Positions 42,353 to 51,893 are shown, numbered from the stretch's first letter. The stretch is DNA of 64,000 nt from Candidatus Hodarchaeota archaeon (GCA_016840285.1 JAEOSR010000168.1:1-64000), one strand, 5' to 3'. Notes: generated by a model not told the origin, from the sequence alone. Numbers and translations are program-made.

Positions 42353-44802
42353 TGGTCGTTTCTCGTCAAGATCACTTCTTTAAGACGCTGAGTGGCTTGT
42401 TGGGGATCAGCTGACCGAGTGATTGCTGAACCTACAATGATAATATCGGCACCACATTCAACAGCTTTAGGAATGGTTTCTGCTTTCAGTCCACCCGCAA
42501 CAGCAATTGGAATTTTGATAGTTTCTCTTAATTTTTTTAATGTTGGAAAAGGAATTTTATCAAAACCTGATCGCAATTGCTGATCAATACCGATATGTAA
42601 ACCAATAATATCCACGCCTAGTTTTTCTAAATCTATGGCTCGTTTAACAGGATCTTCAATCCCTATTAAATCAGCGAAAATTTTAACTCCAAACTTCTTC
42701 CCAGCGCCAACAGCATCGTTAATGGTACTATCTGGGGCTATCCCTAGGATACAAACAATATCAGCACCAGCTAACGCAGCCATTTCTGTTTCTAAATAGC
42801 TCGCATCCATGGTTTTGAGGTCAGCGATGATTGTTTTTTGAGGGAAAATCTGACGTAACTTACGAACTGATTCCATACCCGTGGCTTTAATTAAAGGTGT
42901 ACCTGCTTCAATCCAATCTACACCTCCCAGCGCGCTCTTCTGAGCAATTTTGATAGCTTCATCAAGATCACGAAGATCTAAAGCAACTTGAAGCTTTATA
43001 TAAGTCTGAATAGGATGAATGTTAAGCTCTTCTAATTTACGATCTGATGGGACTCCTAAATCACCCCATCCTCGAATATGATAATACTCTAACAAAAGAT
43101 TATCAATATTAAGGGTGTGACCTTTAGCAGGGCCTTCGGGTAATGATTCATTTCGAAATCTTGGAGGGAGGATATCATTGTCTCTTGTTAATCCTTCACG
43201 AATATTGAACAAGCGTTCTAAATTATAGATTCGTTCCCCAATTTTTCTGAATTCATTTTCATCAATATAAAAACCAGTTGCAGTAGTCAATAGCTTAGCA
43301 TAAATGCCGATCTCACACTTGAGGGTTGAGAATACAGCCATCGCGGTGAATTTACACCACTCTGCAGAATCGAGAACAGCAAACACATCTTGCAGATTTT
43401 GAACTAATTCAGCTTTTTTTTCTTCTGAGAACGGATCTATAAAATGCGGTAAGCTTAACACTTCTTGAATGACAGTATAAGCTTTTAAATGAGTTCCACC
43501 ACTGTTTGAGGTTACATAACTAAGAGCCATACCTTTAATTCCTCTTGGATCATAAGCGGGCATTTCTAAGCCTTTAACATGGCAAGCAAATATTGCTGTT
43601 CCTTTACCAACTTTTTTAGCAGCATTTTGCACTCCATTTGCTAATAAGTCACCATTTTTCTTTCGGTACGCGATATTTTCTATTAATGATAATAGTCCTT
43701 GACCATCACCGAAAGTTATACCGTTTGGAATAATTCTTTTTTCACCACATTCCATGAACCATCCAATAACATTCCCAGTCGAAATGGTATCTAGTCCTAG
43801 CCTGTTACAAAGCGAGTTAGCCTTAAATATAACCTCCAAATCGCTTATTCCGCAATTAGGACCTAGAGCCCATAATGATTCATATTCAGGACCTCGTGTT
43901 TCAACATCTTTGTATTTCATTATTCTACCGCAAGCAATAGGACAACCCCGACAAGGTTCTTTCTTCACTAGGTATTCCTTAAGTGTCTCGCCCGCAATTT
44001 GACGTACATTATCAAATATCCCAGTACTATAGTTTTTAACTGGGAAAACACCATGTTTATTCACAATATTGACAAGAATGGGAGTTCCATAAAGCCCCAA
44101 TCCAGTTCCCGTTACTGGGTGCCCTTTTATAATCTCTAAGAACTTTTTATTAACCATCCGAAACGCATATTCGTTAGCAGGTAAAATTTTTCTTGACCCT
44201 CGGACAACAACAGCTTTAAGCTTTTTCGAGCCCCAGACTGCTCCGATACCACCTCTCCCCGCAGTTCTTGTTCCATTGATTACACAAGCAAAATGAACTA
44301 GATTTTCTCCTGCTGGCCCTATTGCTGCAATAGAATGATCACTATGGAGTTTCAGGAGTAATTCTTCTGTTTCATCAATAGTTTTCCCCCATAAATTCGT
44401 AGCATCCTGAATAGAAACATTGTTCTCATTAATTAAAAGATAAACAGGGGTATTAGACGAATCCTCGATTATTATTCCATCATATCCTGCTCGTTTTAGC
44501 TCAATCCCTAGCCTTCCACCGCAGTGAGTGTCATTGAGTGTCCGTTTTGTAAGTGGACTTTTAAAAACCATACACCATCTTGAAGTTGTAGGAGAAGTGG
44601 TACCTGTCATTGGGCCTGTCATAATAACAACTTTGTTATCTGAGCTTAGTGGATTAATTCCTGGTTTAAGCTCGTCATACAAGACTTTAACGCCATACCC
44701 TCTTCCTCCAAGGTATTGCTGAGCGATTTCGAGGTTTAATGGTTCTTTTTTGATCTCTTTTGTCTTTAAATTAACCCTCAGAATAGAATTAGCGTAAATC
44801 AC
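42349..44802 (-). CDS. Fusion of aldehyde:ferredoxin oxidoreductase and 3-hexulose-6-phosphate synthase
   Basis: 817 residues. Residues 1-about 595 are a tungsten-type AOR: N-domain with LGGRGYGVKVLYDEL and GPMTGT, the 4Fe-4S cysteines C284, C287, C291 (CRGCPIACG) plus C483 (DSAEWCKF), and pterin-binding segments RGPEYESLWALGPNCG and AYDPRGIKGMALSY. Residues about 600-815 are a complete HPS of the OMP-decarboxylase superfamily: VALDLRDLDEAI, GVDWIEAGTPLI, the DLKTMDA metal/phosphate motif at 661-667, HIGID, and IAVAGGL...GSAIT. AOR oxidises aldehydes with ferredoxin; HPS joins or releases formaldehyde and ribulose 5-phosphate. ATG 44802 starts it; MoaD overlaps its end; a PHI-like gene converges on the pair. 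Confidence 0.92.
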   Translation of the reverse strand: MIYANSILRVNLKTKEIKKEPLNLEIAQQYLGGRGYGVKVLYDELKPGINPLSSDNKVVIMTGPMTGTTSPTTSRWCMVFKSPLTKRTLNDTHCGGRLGIELKRAGYDGIIIEDSSNTPVYLLINENNVSIQDATNLWGKTIDETEELLLKLHSDHSIAAIGPAGENLVHFACVINGTRTAGRGGIGAVWGSKKLKAVVVRGSRKILPANEYAFRMVNKKFLEIIKGHPVTGTGLGLYGTPILVNIVNKHGVFPVKNYSTGIFDNVRQIAGETLKEYLVKKEPCRGCPIACGRIMKYKDVETRGPEYESLWALGPNCGISDLEVIFKANSLCNRLGLDTISTGNVIGWFMECGEKRIIPNGITFGDGQGLLSLIENIAYRKKNGDLLANGVQNAAKKVGKGTAIFACHVKGLEMPAYDPRGIKGMALSYVTSNSGGTHLKAYTVIQEVLSLPHFIDPFSEEKKAELVQNLQDVFAVLDSAEWCKFTAMAVFSTLKCEIGIYAKLLTTATGFYIDENEFRKIGERIYNLERLFNIREGLTRDNDILPPRFRNESLPEGPAKGHTLNIDNLLLEYYHIRGWGDLGVPSDRKLEELNIHPIQTYIKLQVALDLRDLDEAIKIAQKSALGGVDWIEAGTPLIKATGMESVRKLRQIFPQKTIIADLKTMDASYLETEMAALAGADIVCILGIAPDSTINDAVGAGKKFGVKIFADLIGIEDPVKRAIDLEKLGVDIIGLHIGIDQQLRSGFDKIPFPTLKKLRETIKIPIAVAGGLKAETIPKAVECGADIIIVGSAITRSADPQQATQRLKEVILTRNDQ

Positions 44803-44952
44803 AATTTTAACCAGCTCTCAAGGCGGTTTTTCTCCATATGATGTTTGATAATAATGACTTATGAGGGTTTTACATTTTTTTTTCCACAATAATAATTCCT
44901 TTAATTGCGAAGAAAATTTAGAGTTTAAATCTTAAAGATATGAGGATTACTT

Positions 44953-46065
44953 ATGTACGCGAATTTTAACGAAAAACTAGCAAAATTAATCGTGCTATAC
45001 TCTGTTAATGCGAAGAAGGACGATCTTGTGTTACTTCAAGCTCCAATTAACGCTGAAACCCTTATACGCGAAATTTACAGGGAGCTTATCCGAGTAGGCG
45101 CAAATATTTTGAGATTAAAATTCAGATTTGATGGTCAAGAAGAAATTTTTTACAGATTAGCTTCTGATGAGCAACTACAATATGTTGACGACCTTGAGAT
45201 TGAATTTTGGAAAAAAGCAACTGTACTGATAGCAATTCATTCTGATTACAATACTCGAGAATTAACAAATATCCCAGCAGATAAAAAAGTAATGACAAGA
45301 GAAGCAAGGAAAGAAGTTACAAAAATCTATCTTGAGCGGGCTGCGAAGAAAGAATTGAGGTGGAATCTATCTCCTTTCCCTTGTAATGCACATGCTCAAG
45401 AGGCACAAATGGGACGATTAGAATACTTAGAATATGTGTATAAGGCATTGAACCTCCATCAAGAGGATCCAGTTAGTTTCTGGGAAGGTGTAGAAAAAGA
45501 GCAGCAAACGATAGTGGATATTTTAAACAATGGTTCTGAATTTCAGATTATTGGTGAGGATACGGACTTAACACTAGCAATTGAAAATCGGAAATGGAAG
45601 AATTGTTGTGGTCGTCGAAATCTTCCAGATGGAGAAGTATTTACTGGCCCGCATGAAGATGGGGTAAGTGGAACCATTCGATTCACCTATCCAGGAATAT
45701 ACGAAGGGCAGGAGATTGAAGATATCCGTTTAACATTTAAAGAAGGAAAAGTAACTGCTTTCGACGCTGTAAAGGGAAAAGACCTATTAGAAAAAATGAT
45801 AAGTATCCCTAATGCGAATATTCTTGGAGAGCTAGCTGTAGGGACAAATTTTGCAATTAATAAATTTACAAAGAATATGTTGTTTGATGAGAAAATGGGG
45901 GGTACTGTTCATTTAGCCTTAGGTTCTGGCTACCCTGAAACTGGTTCAAAAAATCAATCAGCTATCCATTGGGATATTCTAAAAGACATGCAGAGTGAAA
46001 AATCAAAGCTCTTTCTCGATGGAGAGCTGATTTATCAAGCAGGTAAATGGTTAATCTCTAAGTAA
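44953..46065 (+). CDS. M29-family metallo-aminopeptidase
   Basis: 370 residues, the usual length of thermophilic aminopeptidase T/PepS proteins. The N-terminal domain (VNAKKDDLVLLQAP, LIREIYRELIRVGAN) and the C-terminal metal domain with NLPDGEVFTGPHEDGVSGTIRF, ELAVGTNFAINKFTKNMLFDEKMGGTVHLALGSGYPETG and SAIHWDILKDM carry the Glu, His and Asp ligands for two metal ions. It removes N-terminal residues from peptides in the cytosol. TATGAGGATTACTT before ATG 44953 offers a GAGG ribosome-binding site. It is convergent with the DegT-Gfo/Idh gene, nine bases apart. Confidence 0.9.
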   Translation: MYANFNEKLAKLIVLYSVNAKKDDLVLLQAPINAETLIREIYRELIRVGANILRLKFRFDGQEEIFYRLASDEQLQYVDDLEIEFWKKATVLIAIHSDYNTRELTNIPADKKVMTREARKEVTKIYLERAAKKELRWNLSPFPCNAHAQEAQMGRLEYLEYVYKALNLHQEDPVSFWEGVEKEQQTIVDILNNGSEFQIIGEDTDLTLAIENRKWKNCCGRRNLPDGEVFTGPHEDGVSGTIRFTYPGIYEGQEIEDIRLTFKEGKVTAFDAVKGKDLLEKMISIPNANILGELAVGTNFAINKFTKNMLFDEKMGGTVHLALGSGYPETGSKNQSAIHWDILKDMQSEKSKLFLDGELIYQAGKWLISK

Positions 46066-46074
46066 AAAAACCCA

Positions 46075-48390
46075 TTACTTTAGATGGATGACGTTACCAC
46101 TTTGTAATGATTCAAGAGCAGCGCGAGCCACCCGAAGAGCAGAAACACCATCAGTGATAGGAATAGATACTTCTTCGTCATTCAATATTGCTTTAGCAAA
46201 TGTACCAATTTGGTCAACGAAAAATGGTAGTTGATCTAATTCTTCCAAAGTTGGTTCAGGCCCGTCTAATTCGGTATTTTTAATGGCAGGTTGTTTTGAG
46301 GGATCAATTTGTATTGTCCCATCCTCACCATAAACTATCATCTTTGTATTGTTTCCTATTTGATCTCTAAGATCTGGTTCAGCCCAGGAAGCCTCTATTG
46401 TAATCAAGGCTCCCGATTGAGATCTGAGGGTAATCACTACTGTATCCCATGTATTGATCTCTGGATACACAGCATTTGACCCTATTGCATAAACAGTTTT
46501 GATTGGGTCATTTGATCCCAGAAACCATTGAACTAGGTCAATGTCATGAATTGCTAGATCTATAACTATGCCACCACTTTTCTCTACGTCCCAAAACCAA
46601 TCTGCAGGGGGTGGCCCTCTTCCTCTTCTGTGCGCATGAATAGAAACTATGGAACCAATCTCACCTTTTTCTATTACTCTTTTTGCTGTAGAATAGTGAG
46701 ACATAAAACGACAGATCATTGCAACCATTAATTTGACTTTATTTTCTTTTAAAACATTTCTAACCTCTTCAAACTCTTCTGGATACAATAAAAGAGGCTT
46801 CTCGCAGAGAATATGTTTCCCTGCATTTGCTGCAGCGATAATATATTCTTTATGAACAAATGTTGGCACACAGATAGATACAGCTTGCAATTCAGGGTCT
46901 TTAAGAGCTTCAAGATAATCTTCATATATATTTGTAACCCCAAAAAACAATGCTGCTCCTTGGAGTGCTATCGGATTACGTGTAGCAAGCGAGTGCAGTT
47001 CTGTCCATGAACAGGCAGCATAAGCGACTGCATGAACTTGACCTATCCCTCCTAATCCAATTACACCAATCTTTAAAGGATTGGTGACTTTAGGGACTCC
47101 TGAAATTAATTCATACACTTTTGGTGAAGTTCCAGTTGAAAGCATTGTACCGATAATTCGTTCTTCAATTCCAAGCTCTATTTCCAAGATTTCTTCCATT
47201 TCTCGTAACAATTTACCAGCTATCAAAGATAACTCAAGATAAGACAATTGATGCCAATTAGGAAGACCGATGATATTTTCAGCAATTCTATCCGTGGTAG
47301 GACAGCGAGGGTTAGTGTAGAAAACTTCTTTCTCAAAAAAAGGACAAGTAAAAGGGCATTTACGTTCTCCATAACCCATTCTCTCCTTAAAGAGAGTAGA
47401 AGTGTAAAGACCTGCGGGATAGATTAATTGAGTTATCTGGAAATCACGGTTTAAACGATCAGCTAATTCTCTTCCTGACATTCCAACTATTGCTGGATCA
47501 ATCTGTAATGCATAAGCATGGAATACATGCCTTCCGTTCTCTGGCATTCGTGGTAAAGTTACCCCTGGAATATCACTTAATAATGTATTAAAGTACAAGG
47601 AGTTCTTAATCCGTCCTTCATTCATTTTGTCAAGTTTTTTTAGTTGCTCTAAGCCAATCGCAGCCTGGATTGTTGTCATGCGATAGTTATACCCTAATCT
47701 CTCGTAGGTGTACCAAGATGGTTCTCCATGATGCCTAACCAATCGACATTGCTCTGCAAATTTCTTATCATCAGTAATTATTACCCCACCCTCCCCAGTC
47801 ATCATATTTTTGGATTCAAAAAGGCTAAAACAACCCGCTTTTGCAAATGTCCCAATTTTCTTTCCATTATATTCAGCTCCATGTGCTTGACATGCATCCT
47901 CAATTACAACTAAGTTATATTCTGTTGCAAAATCGAGAAGGAATGTTAAGTCCATAGGATAGCCAAATAGATGGACAGGGATAATTGCTTTAGTTTGATC
48001 AGTTACCTTATTCTTTAAATCAGCAGGATCCATACAAAGAGTGAGAGGGTCAATGTCAACAAAAACTGGAATGGCATTTTGATGTAAAACAGCTGTAGCT
48101 GTGGCAACAAAAGTATATGGTGGAATTAATACTTCATCCCCAGCTCCAATTCCAGCGGCAGCTAAAGACACATGTAAAGCAGCTGTACCTGAACTAACGG
48201 CAATTGCATAACTACTACCCATATACTCTGCAAATTCTATTTCAAACTCATTTATTTCAGTACCACTCATGAATGTCAATCGCTTATTTCGCATAACTCG
48301 CTTTACAGCCAAGATTTCTTCCCTCTCAACTTTTCGATCCATGGGGAATAAATCTCGGGGTTTAATTTTACGGGTCATAAGACTCAACAA
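46075..48390 (-). CDS. Fusion of DegT/DnrJ/StrS sugar aminotransferase and Gfo/Idh/MocA oxidoreductase
   Basis: 771 residues. Residues 1-about 415 are a DegT-type PLP enzyme: AVSSGTAALHVSLAAAGIG, the PLP-ring motif VIEDACQAHGAEYNG and the Schiff-base lysine in SLFESKNMMTGEGG. Residues about 435-771 are a Gfo/Idh/MocA dehydrogenase: NAD loop GVIGLGGIGQVHA, the catalytic-lysine motif CEKPL, and GGIVIDLAIHDIDLVQWFLG. The first oxidises a sugar hydroxyl and the second aminates the ketone; in most organisms these are two genes, as in UDP-amino-sugar and kanosamine synthesis. Here they are joined, which would channel the keto-sugar. ATG 48390 or 48378 may be the start. Confidence 0.92.
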   Translation of the reverse strand: MLSLMTRKIKPRDLFPMDRKVEREEILAVKRVMRNKRLTFMSGTEINEFEIEFAEYMGSSYAIAVSSGTAALHVSLAAAGIGAGDEVLIPPYTFVATATAVLHQNAIPVFVDIDPLTLCMDPADLKNKVTDQTKAIIPVHLFGYPMDLTFLLDFATEYNLVVIEDACQAHGAEYNGKKIGTFAKAGCFSLFESKNMMTGEGGVIITDDKKFAEQCRLVRHHGEPSWYTYERLGYNYRMTTIQAAIGLEQLKKLDKMNEGRIKNSLYFNTLLSDIPGVTLPRMPENGRHVFHAYALQIDPAIVGMSGRELADRLNRDFQITQLIYPAGLYTSTLFKERMGYGERKCPFTCPFFEKEVFYTNPRCPTTDRIAENIIGLPNWHQLSYLELSLIAGKLLREMEEILEIELGIEERIIGTMLSTGTSPKVYELISGVPKVTNPLKIGVIGLGGIGQVHAVAYAACSWTELHSLATRNPIALQGAALFFGVTNIYEDYLEALKDPELQAVSICVPTFVHKEYIIAAANAGKHILCEKPLLLYPEEFEEVRNVLKENKVKLMVAMICRFMSHYSTAKRVIEKGEIGSIVSIHAHRRGRGPPPADWFWDVEKSGGIVIDLAIHDIDLVQWFLGSNDPIKTVYAIGSNAVYPEINTWDTVVITLRSQSGALITIEASWAEPDLRDQIGNNTKMIVYGEDGTIQIDPSKQPAIKNTELDGPEPTLEELDQLPFFVDQIGTFAKAILNDEEVSIPITDGVSALRVARAALESLQSGNVIHLK

Positions 48391-48703
48391 CTCTTTTGAG
48401 GTAATAGAGAATGAATCTTTTTATGTACAAAATTGTTTCTTTCATTTAGGAAAGGGAAAACATTAGATAACAAAAAATTTTCTGTCTGATATTTATTTCA
48501 ATTAATTCGACGAAAAAAGACGAAAGTTTATATATCATAATAAGAGGAAATCATACAAGCCCAACTTCTGAAATGAAAGAGTAATTGTGCGAATGGAACA
48601 ATTTAAGTCTCTAAAGTCTATGGAGATCGAAAATTAGAACATGTAGGATGATTTTGCTTTTTTGTAAGGATTTGGGTTCTATTCGTCATTAGAAGTGTAA
48701 AAA
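48391..48703. other. Intergenic region, 313 bases, with a strong promoter for the OB-fold gene
   Basis: Lies between divergent genes. It has no convincing gene. It contains the BRE/TATA at 48521-48536 and a leader of about 140 bases before the OB-fold gene start. The DegT-Gfo/Idh promoter must lie in its left part. Confidence 0.5.
48521..48536 (+). promoter_or_regulatory. BRE/TATA promoter of the OB-fold protein
   Basis: CGAAAGTTTATATATC: a purine-rich TFB site (CGAAAG) directly before TTTATATA, an almost ideal archaeal promoter. A start near 48560 leaves a leader of about 140 bases to ATG 48704, longer than usual for archaeal genes. Confidence 0.65.
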
Positions 48704-49228
48704 ATGTCTTATAATGAATCAGAAGAGACGCATGATGTCAAGATTGGAGATGTCAAGCCTCTCGAAAAAAGATTGAATGTGGTATTTCAAGTCACCGATG
48801 TTGGTGAAGAACGAGAAATAAATAAAAGGTCGGGTGAAACGCATCGAGTGTGCGATTTCATCGTAGCAGATGACACTGCGTCCATAACATTAACGTTATG
48901 GAATGAGGATATTGATGCTATCTCAGTTGGGAATGTTTACAAGCTTAGTAATGGTTTTGCAAATGTTTTTCAGAATTCTCTTCGATTATCCAAGGGAAAA
49001 TTCGGAGAAATTGGTGAAGATGCAACAGTTTTCGATGAAGTTAACAAAGACAATAATAGATCTTCTGAACATGTAGAAGATCCACGTAGGAGATCCTTTA
49101 GACAACGTGGTGGCTATGGTGATAGAGGAGGAGGAGGTTATGGAGGAAGATCCTCTAGCTATGGTGGTGGCGGTGGTGACCGTTCTCGAAGTCGAGATCG
49201 GGATCGAGGCTCACGATCACGTTGGTAA
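48704..49228 (+). CDS. OB-fold single-stranded DNA-binding protein with RGG/RS tail
   Basis: 174 residues. Residues 8-110 form an OB-fold like those in archaeal SSB and RPA subunits (IGDVKPLEKRLNVVFQVTDVG, CDFIVADDTASITLTLWNED, LSNGFANVFQNSLRLS). The tail from about 120 is Gly- and Arg-rich (RQRGGYGDRGGGGYGGR), then alternates Arg, Ser and Asp (DRSRSRDRDRGSRSR). Crenarchaeal SSB has a related one-OB layout but an acidic tail. An RGG/RS tail suggests RNA or ssDNA contact and phase behaviour (inference). It has a strong promoter 170 bases upstream. Confidence 0.85.
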   Translation: MSYNESEETHDVKIGDVKPLEKRLNVVFQVTDVGEEREINKRSGETHRVCDFIVADDTASITLTLWNEDIDAISVGNVYKLSNGFANVFQNSLRLSKGKFGEIGEDATVFDEVNKDNNRSSEHVEDPRRRSFRQRGGYGDRGGGGYGGRSSSYGGGGGDRSRSRDRDRGSRSRW

Positions 49229-49339
49229 CTGATGATACTTTAATTAGCTCCCAATCAAAACGTCACTCGTGTTTTCAATCACTTTTTTATACGAGTGTCG
49301 ATCTTCTTTTCTTTCTGTATTCTTTCCACATAGCCTTAT

Positions 49340-50152
49340 TCATTTATTCTTTTGGAATTGCTCAGCAGCAACTAAGGCTCTTCTAGTATCCACCTCGACT
49401 TTTTTCTGAGCCCAAAACAGATCAATACCTCCCGCTAAAAGTGCAACAACAAAGAACAGCCATACAAATGGGTTTACTATACCACCTAATAAATCAACAA
49501 TCATTTTTGACCACAAAATAATCAATGAATACCCAAAAGAAATGAAAATGTAACTCATTGTATCGATATACAGCCAATTCTTTATCCAATCAACCCCAGC
49601 AAACTCGATATATGCTCCAACAAAACAAGCGATAAACATTAAGCCCAAACTGCCTGAAGCAAGAAAAGCAAAGAATGTAAAGATAGCTCGCGCAAATAGA
49701 AAATATTGATCCTTACGTGTTCTTCCATATTTCCATTCAAAAAGGAAAGTAGGTAGAATAAATAATACTCCTGGTAGAAAAGCAAGCTCAGGAGGAGCGA
49801 TAACTACTTTCCCGATGTTGTAGGTAAAAATAGAGACCATTCCCCACGCGAAACCTACATAAGCCGAGTAACCATAATCTGGATCCCAAGGATGATATTT
49901 CCATTTTTTAGAACTTACTCCCCAATAATCAGTAATATAACCAACTGTTAAACCAAAAAAGAAAAAAAACCATTCATCCCACCCTGGTTGCGCGATTACT
50001 CCATAACAAACCATATATATTATCCCTAAAATTAGACAAATCCAATCATTCTGAGTTTTGTTATTCAACCACAATACAAAAGGAACTCCACCAATAAAAA
50101 AGATTAAATTGAATAAGGGAATATAGGGAGCAAGTTGAGCGATTAGAACCAT
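49340..50152 (-). CDS. Polytopic membrane protein, about eight TM segments
   Basis: 270 residues, strongly hydrophobic, with short aromatic loops (QPGWDEWFFFFFG, WKYHPWDPDYGYSAYVGF) and a C-terminal cytoplasmic helix (KKVEVDTRRALVAAEQFQ). I recognise no family and no transport signature. It is monocistronic, divergent from thioredoxin, and convergent with the OB-fold gene. The ATG at 50150-50152 is the only good start. Confidence 0.6.
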   Translation of the reverse strand: MVLIAQLAPYIPLFNLIFFIGGVPFVLWLNNKTQNDWICLILGIIYMVCYGVIAQPGWDEWFFFFFGLTVGYITDYWGVSSKKWKYHPWDPDYGYSAYVGFAWGMVSIFTYNIGKVVIAPPELAFLPGVLFILPTFLFEWKYGRTRKDQYFLFARAIFTFFAFLASGSLGLMFIACFVGAYIEFAGVDWIKNWLYIDTMSYIFISFGYSLIILWSKMIVDLLGGIVNPFVWLFFVVALLAGGIDLFWAQKKVEVDTRRALVAAEQFQKNK

Positions 50153-50420
50153 TGATAAATCACATCAAAGAATAAAATTGACATTAATACGCTTTTCATT
50201 CATTTGGGTGTCAAATTGTTTATTGAATAATCACATCTAAGGTTTTTGTGTATCATGACATTAAGGTTATAGAGAGTAAATAATATACCTTAATCAAATT
50301 TATACTTATAAATTAACAAAAGAGAAACCATGTTTTATTCCTGATTCCTTCTTTCATACAGTAGTCAATTTAAGTAAATAATAAAAAGATTACCTTAGAA
50401 CGATTAACGATGATTTTTGA

Positions 50421-50774
50421 TTGGTGATGATTGAAATGGCCCGAGTAATCGATGAAAAGGAATTTGCAGAGATTATTAAAACAAATACACAATCGGACTC
50501 ATCCAGACCCTTAGTAGTGGATTGTTTTACCGATTGGTGTCCTCCCTGTAAAGCAAGTGCTCCTATCTTTGAAAAATTCAGTCAGAAATATACTAATGCT
50601 GATTTTGTCAAAATTGATGTAGATAAAAATCAAGGAGTAGCTACCAAATTACGAATCCAAGGAGTACCAACTTTTGCAATAATCATTGGGAATAAATTGG
50701 TTTCTAAAATAGTGGGAGCAGATATGAGAAAACTGGAGAAAGAAATCCAAAAAGCAATTAATGGCAAAGAATAA
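50421..50774 (+). CDS. trxA: Thioredoxin with CPPC active site
   Basis: 117 residues of standard thioredoxin fold: active site TDWCPPCKASAPIFEKF, cis-proline loop GVPTFAIIIG and C-terminal helix. Canonical thioredoxin has CGPC; CPPC shifts the redox potential and occurs in some archaeal and bacterial thioredoxins. The coding frame opens at TTG 50421, but ATG 50427 or ATG 50436 (MARVIDEKEF) fits a normal thioredoxin N-terminus better. No thioredoxin reductase is present here. Cytosolic. Confidence 0.9.
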   Translation: MVMIEMARVIDEKEFAEIIKTNTQSDSSRPLVVDCFTDWCPPCKASAPIFEKFSQKYTNADFVKIDVDKNQGVATKLRIQGVPTFAIIIGNKLVSKIVGADMRKLEKEIQKAINGKE

Positions 50775-50993
50775 TCATATTTCCTTTATAGCTCCTAAAT
50801 TTTCACAAACCTATAATTACTTCTTCAGGGGGAGCTAAAGTCTAAATAGCTTAAATTTACTAAGAATGTATTTTTTATTTTTCTTGAAGTGAAATATGTT
50901 TAGAAAAGAAAAACAGTTATAAAATTCATTAATCTGCTGTGGATTAGAGAATAACTATAATTGATCAGTAAGTTCTTATTAGAGGGCTATCTT

Positions 50994-51893
50994 TTGGCCA
51001 AAGATTATTATGAAATCCTAGGTGTTTCAAAAAGCGCCTCAAAAAAAGATATTAAAAAAGCATACAGAAAGCTAGCCTTGAAATATCATCCCGATCGCGC
51101 AAAAGAAAGTGGTATGAATCCAAAAGAATCTGAAAACAAATTTAAAGAAATAGGAGAAGCATACTCAGTTCTTTCAGACACTGAGAAAAGACGACAATAT
51201 GATCAATTTGGTCCTGAGAGATTTTCTCAGTTTACTCGCGGAGGAGAGGGAGGACATCGAATGGATATCGATCCATTTGAAATATTTTCACAATTTTTTG
51301 GTGGAGGCGGATCTAATGATTTTTTCTCGGCATTTAGAACTGGGGACTCTCCTTTCTCTGGTGAAAGCGGTTTTAGATCAACAATGAGACCACAACGAGG
51401 TCAGGATATAAAAATCAACTTAAAGATTAAGACCTCAGAATTAGAGGGGAGAACTACAACTTTGAAGAAAACCATCAACTTGAATCGAAAATATCAAGAT
51501 GGTACTGTTAAAAAAGAAAGGATTCGTATTCCCATTCCTCCCAATATCAAAGATGGTAAAGTTTTACGGATAACGGGTAAGGGAAACCAAGGAAAAATGG
51601 GGGGGAATGCTGGAGATTTATTAGTTGAAGTTACTATGATAGATGATATTTTAGAGATACCTGTATCTGTATTTTTGGCCATCCGTGGTTCAGATCTGAC
51701 CATCAAAACACCAACGGGCGAACAATTGTCAGGTTATATACCTAAAAATACACAAGAAAATACGATATTAATATTCAATACAGTCGATAAGAAAAAGAAG
51801 AAAATTAAGGTAAGATATCGATATCCAAGGACATTAACGAAAGATCAGGAAAACCTCTTGACAGAATTATATGAGTTAGAAATAAACAAATGA
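50994..51893 (+). CDS. DnaJ-family co-chaperone lacking the zinc finger (DnaJB/CbpA type)
   Basis: About 299 residues from TTG 50994, chosen because GAGGGC lies eight bases upstream and the J-domain starts immediately ([11 protein letters not shown]); an in-frame TTG at 50961 is possible. The J-domain has HPD (KYHPDRA), then a Gly/Phe/Ser-rich region ([14 protein letters not shown]) and two beta-sandwich substrate domains ([17 protein letters not shown] ... [14 protein letters not shown]). The CxxCxGxG zinc domain of DnaJ is absent, as in Hsp40 type II. No DnaK or GrpE gene is near, though it should deliver clients to Hsp70. Confidence 0.88.
   Translation: MAKDYYEILGVSKSASKKDIKKAYRKLALKYHPDRAKESGMNPKESENKFKEIGEAYSVLSDTEKRRQYDQFGPERFSQFTRGGEGGHRMDIDPFEIFSQFFGGGGSNDFFSAFRTGDSPFSGESGFRSTMRPQRGQDIKINLKIKTSELEGRTTTLKKTINLNRKYQDGTVKKERIRIPIPPNIKDGKVLRITGKGNQGKMGGNAGDLLVEVTMIDDILEIPVSVFLAIRGSDLTIKTPTGEQLSGYIPKNTQENTILIFNTVDKKKKKIKVRYRYPRTLTKDQENLLTELYELEINK

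Noticed and set aside
50280..50300. A third copy of the NosD-flanking repeat
   Set aside because: Only about 15 bases (TAATATACCTTAATC) match, which is not convincing in AT-rich sequence.
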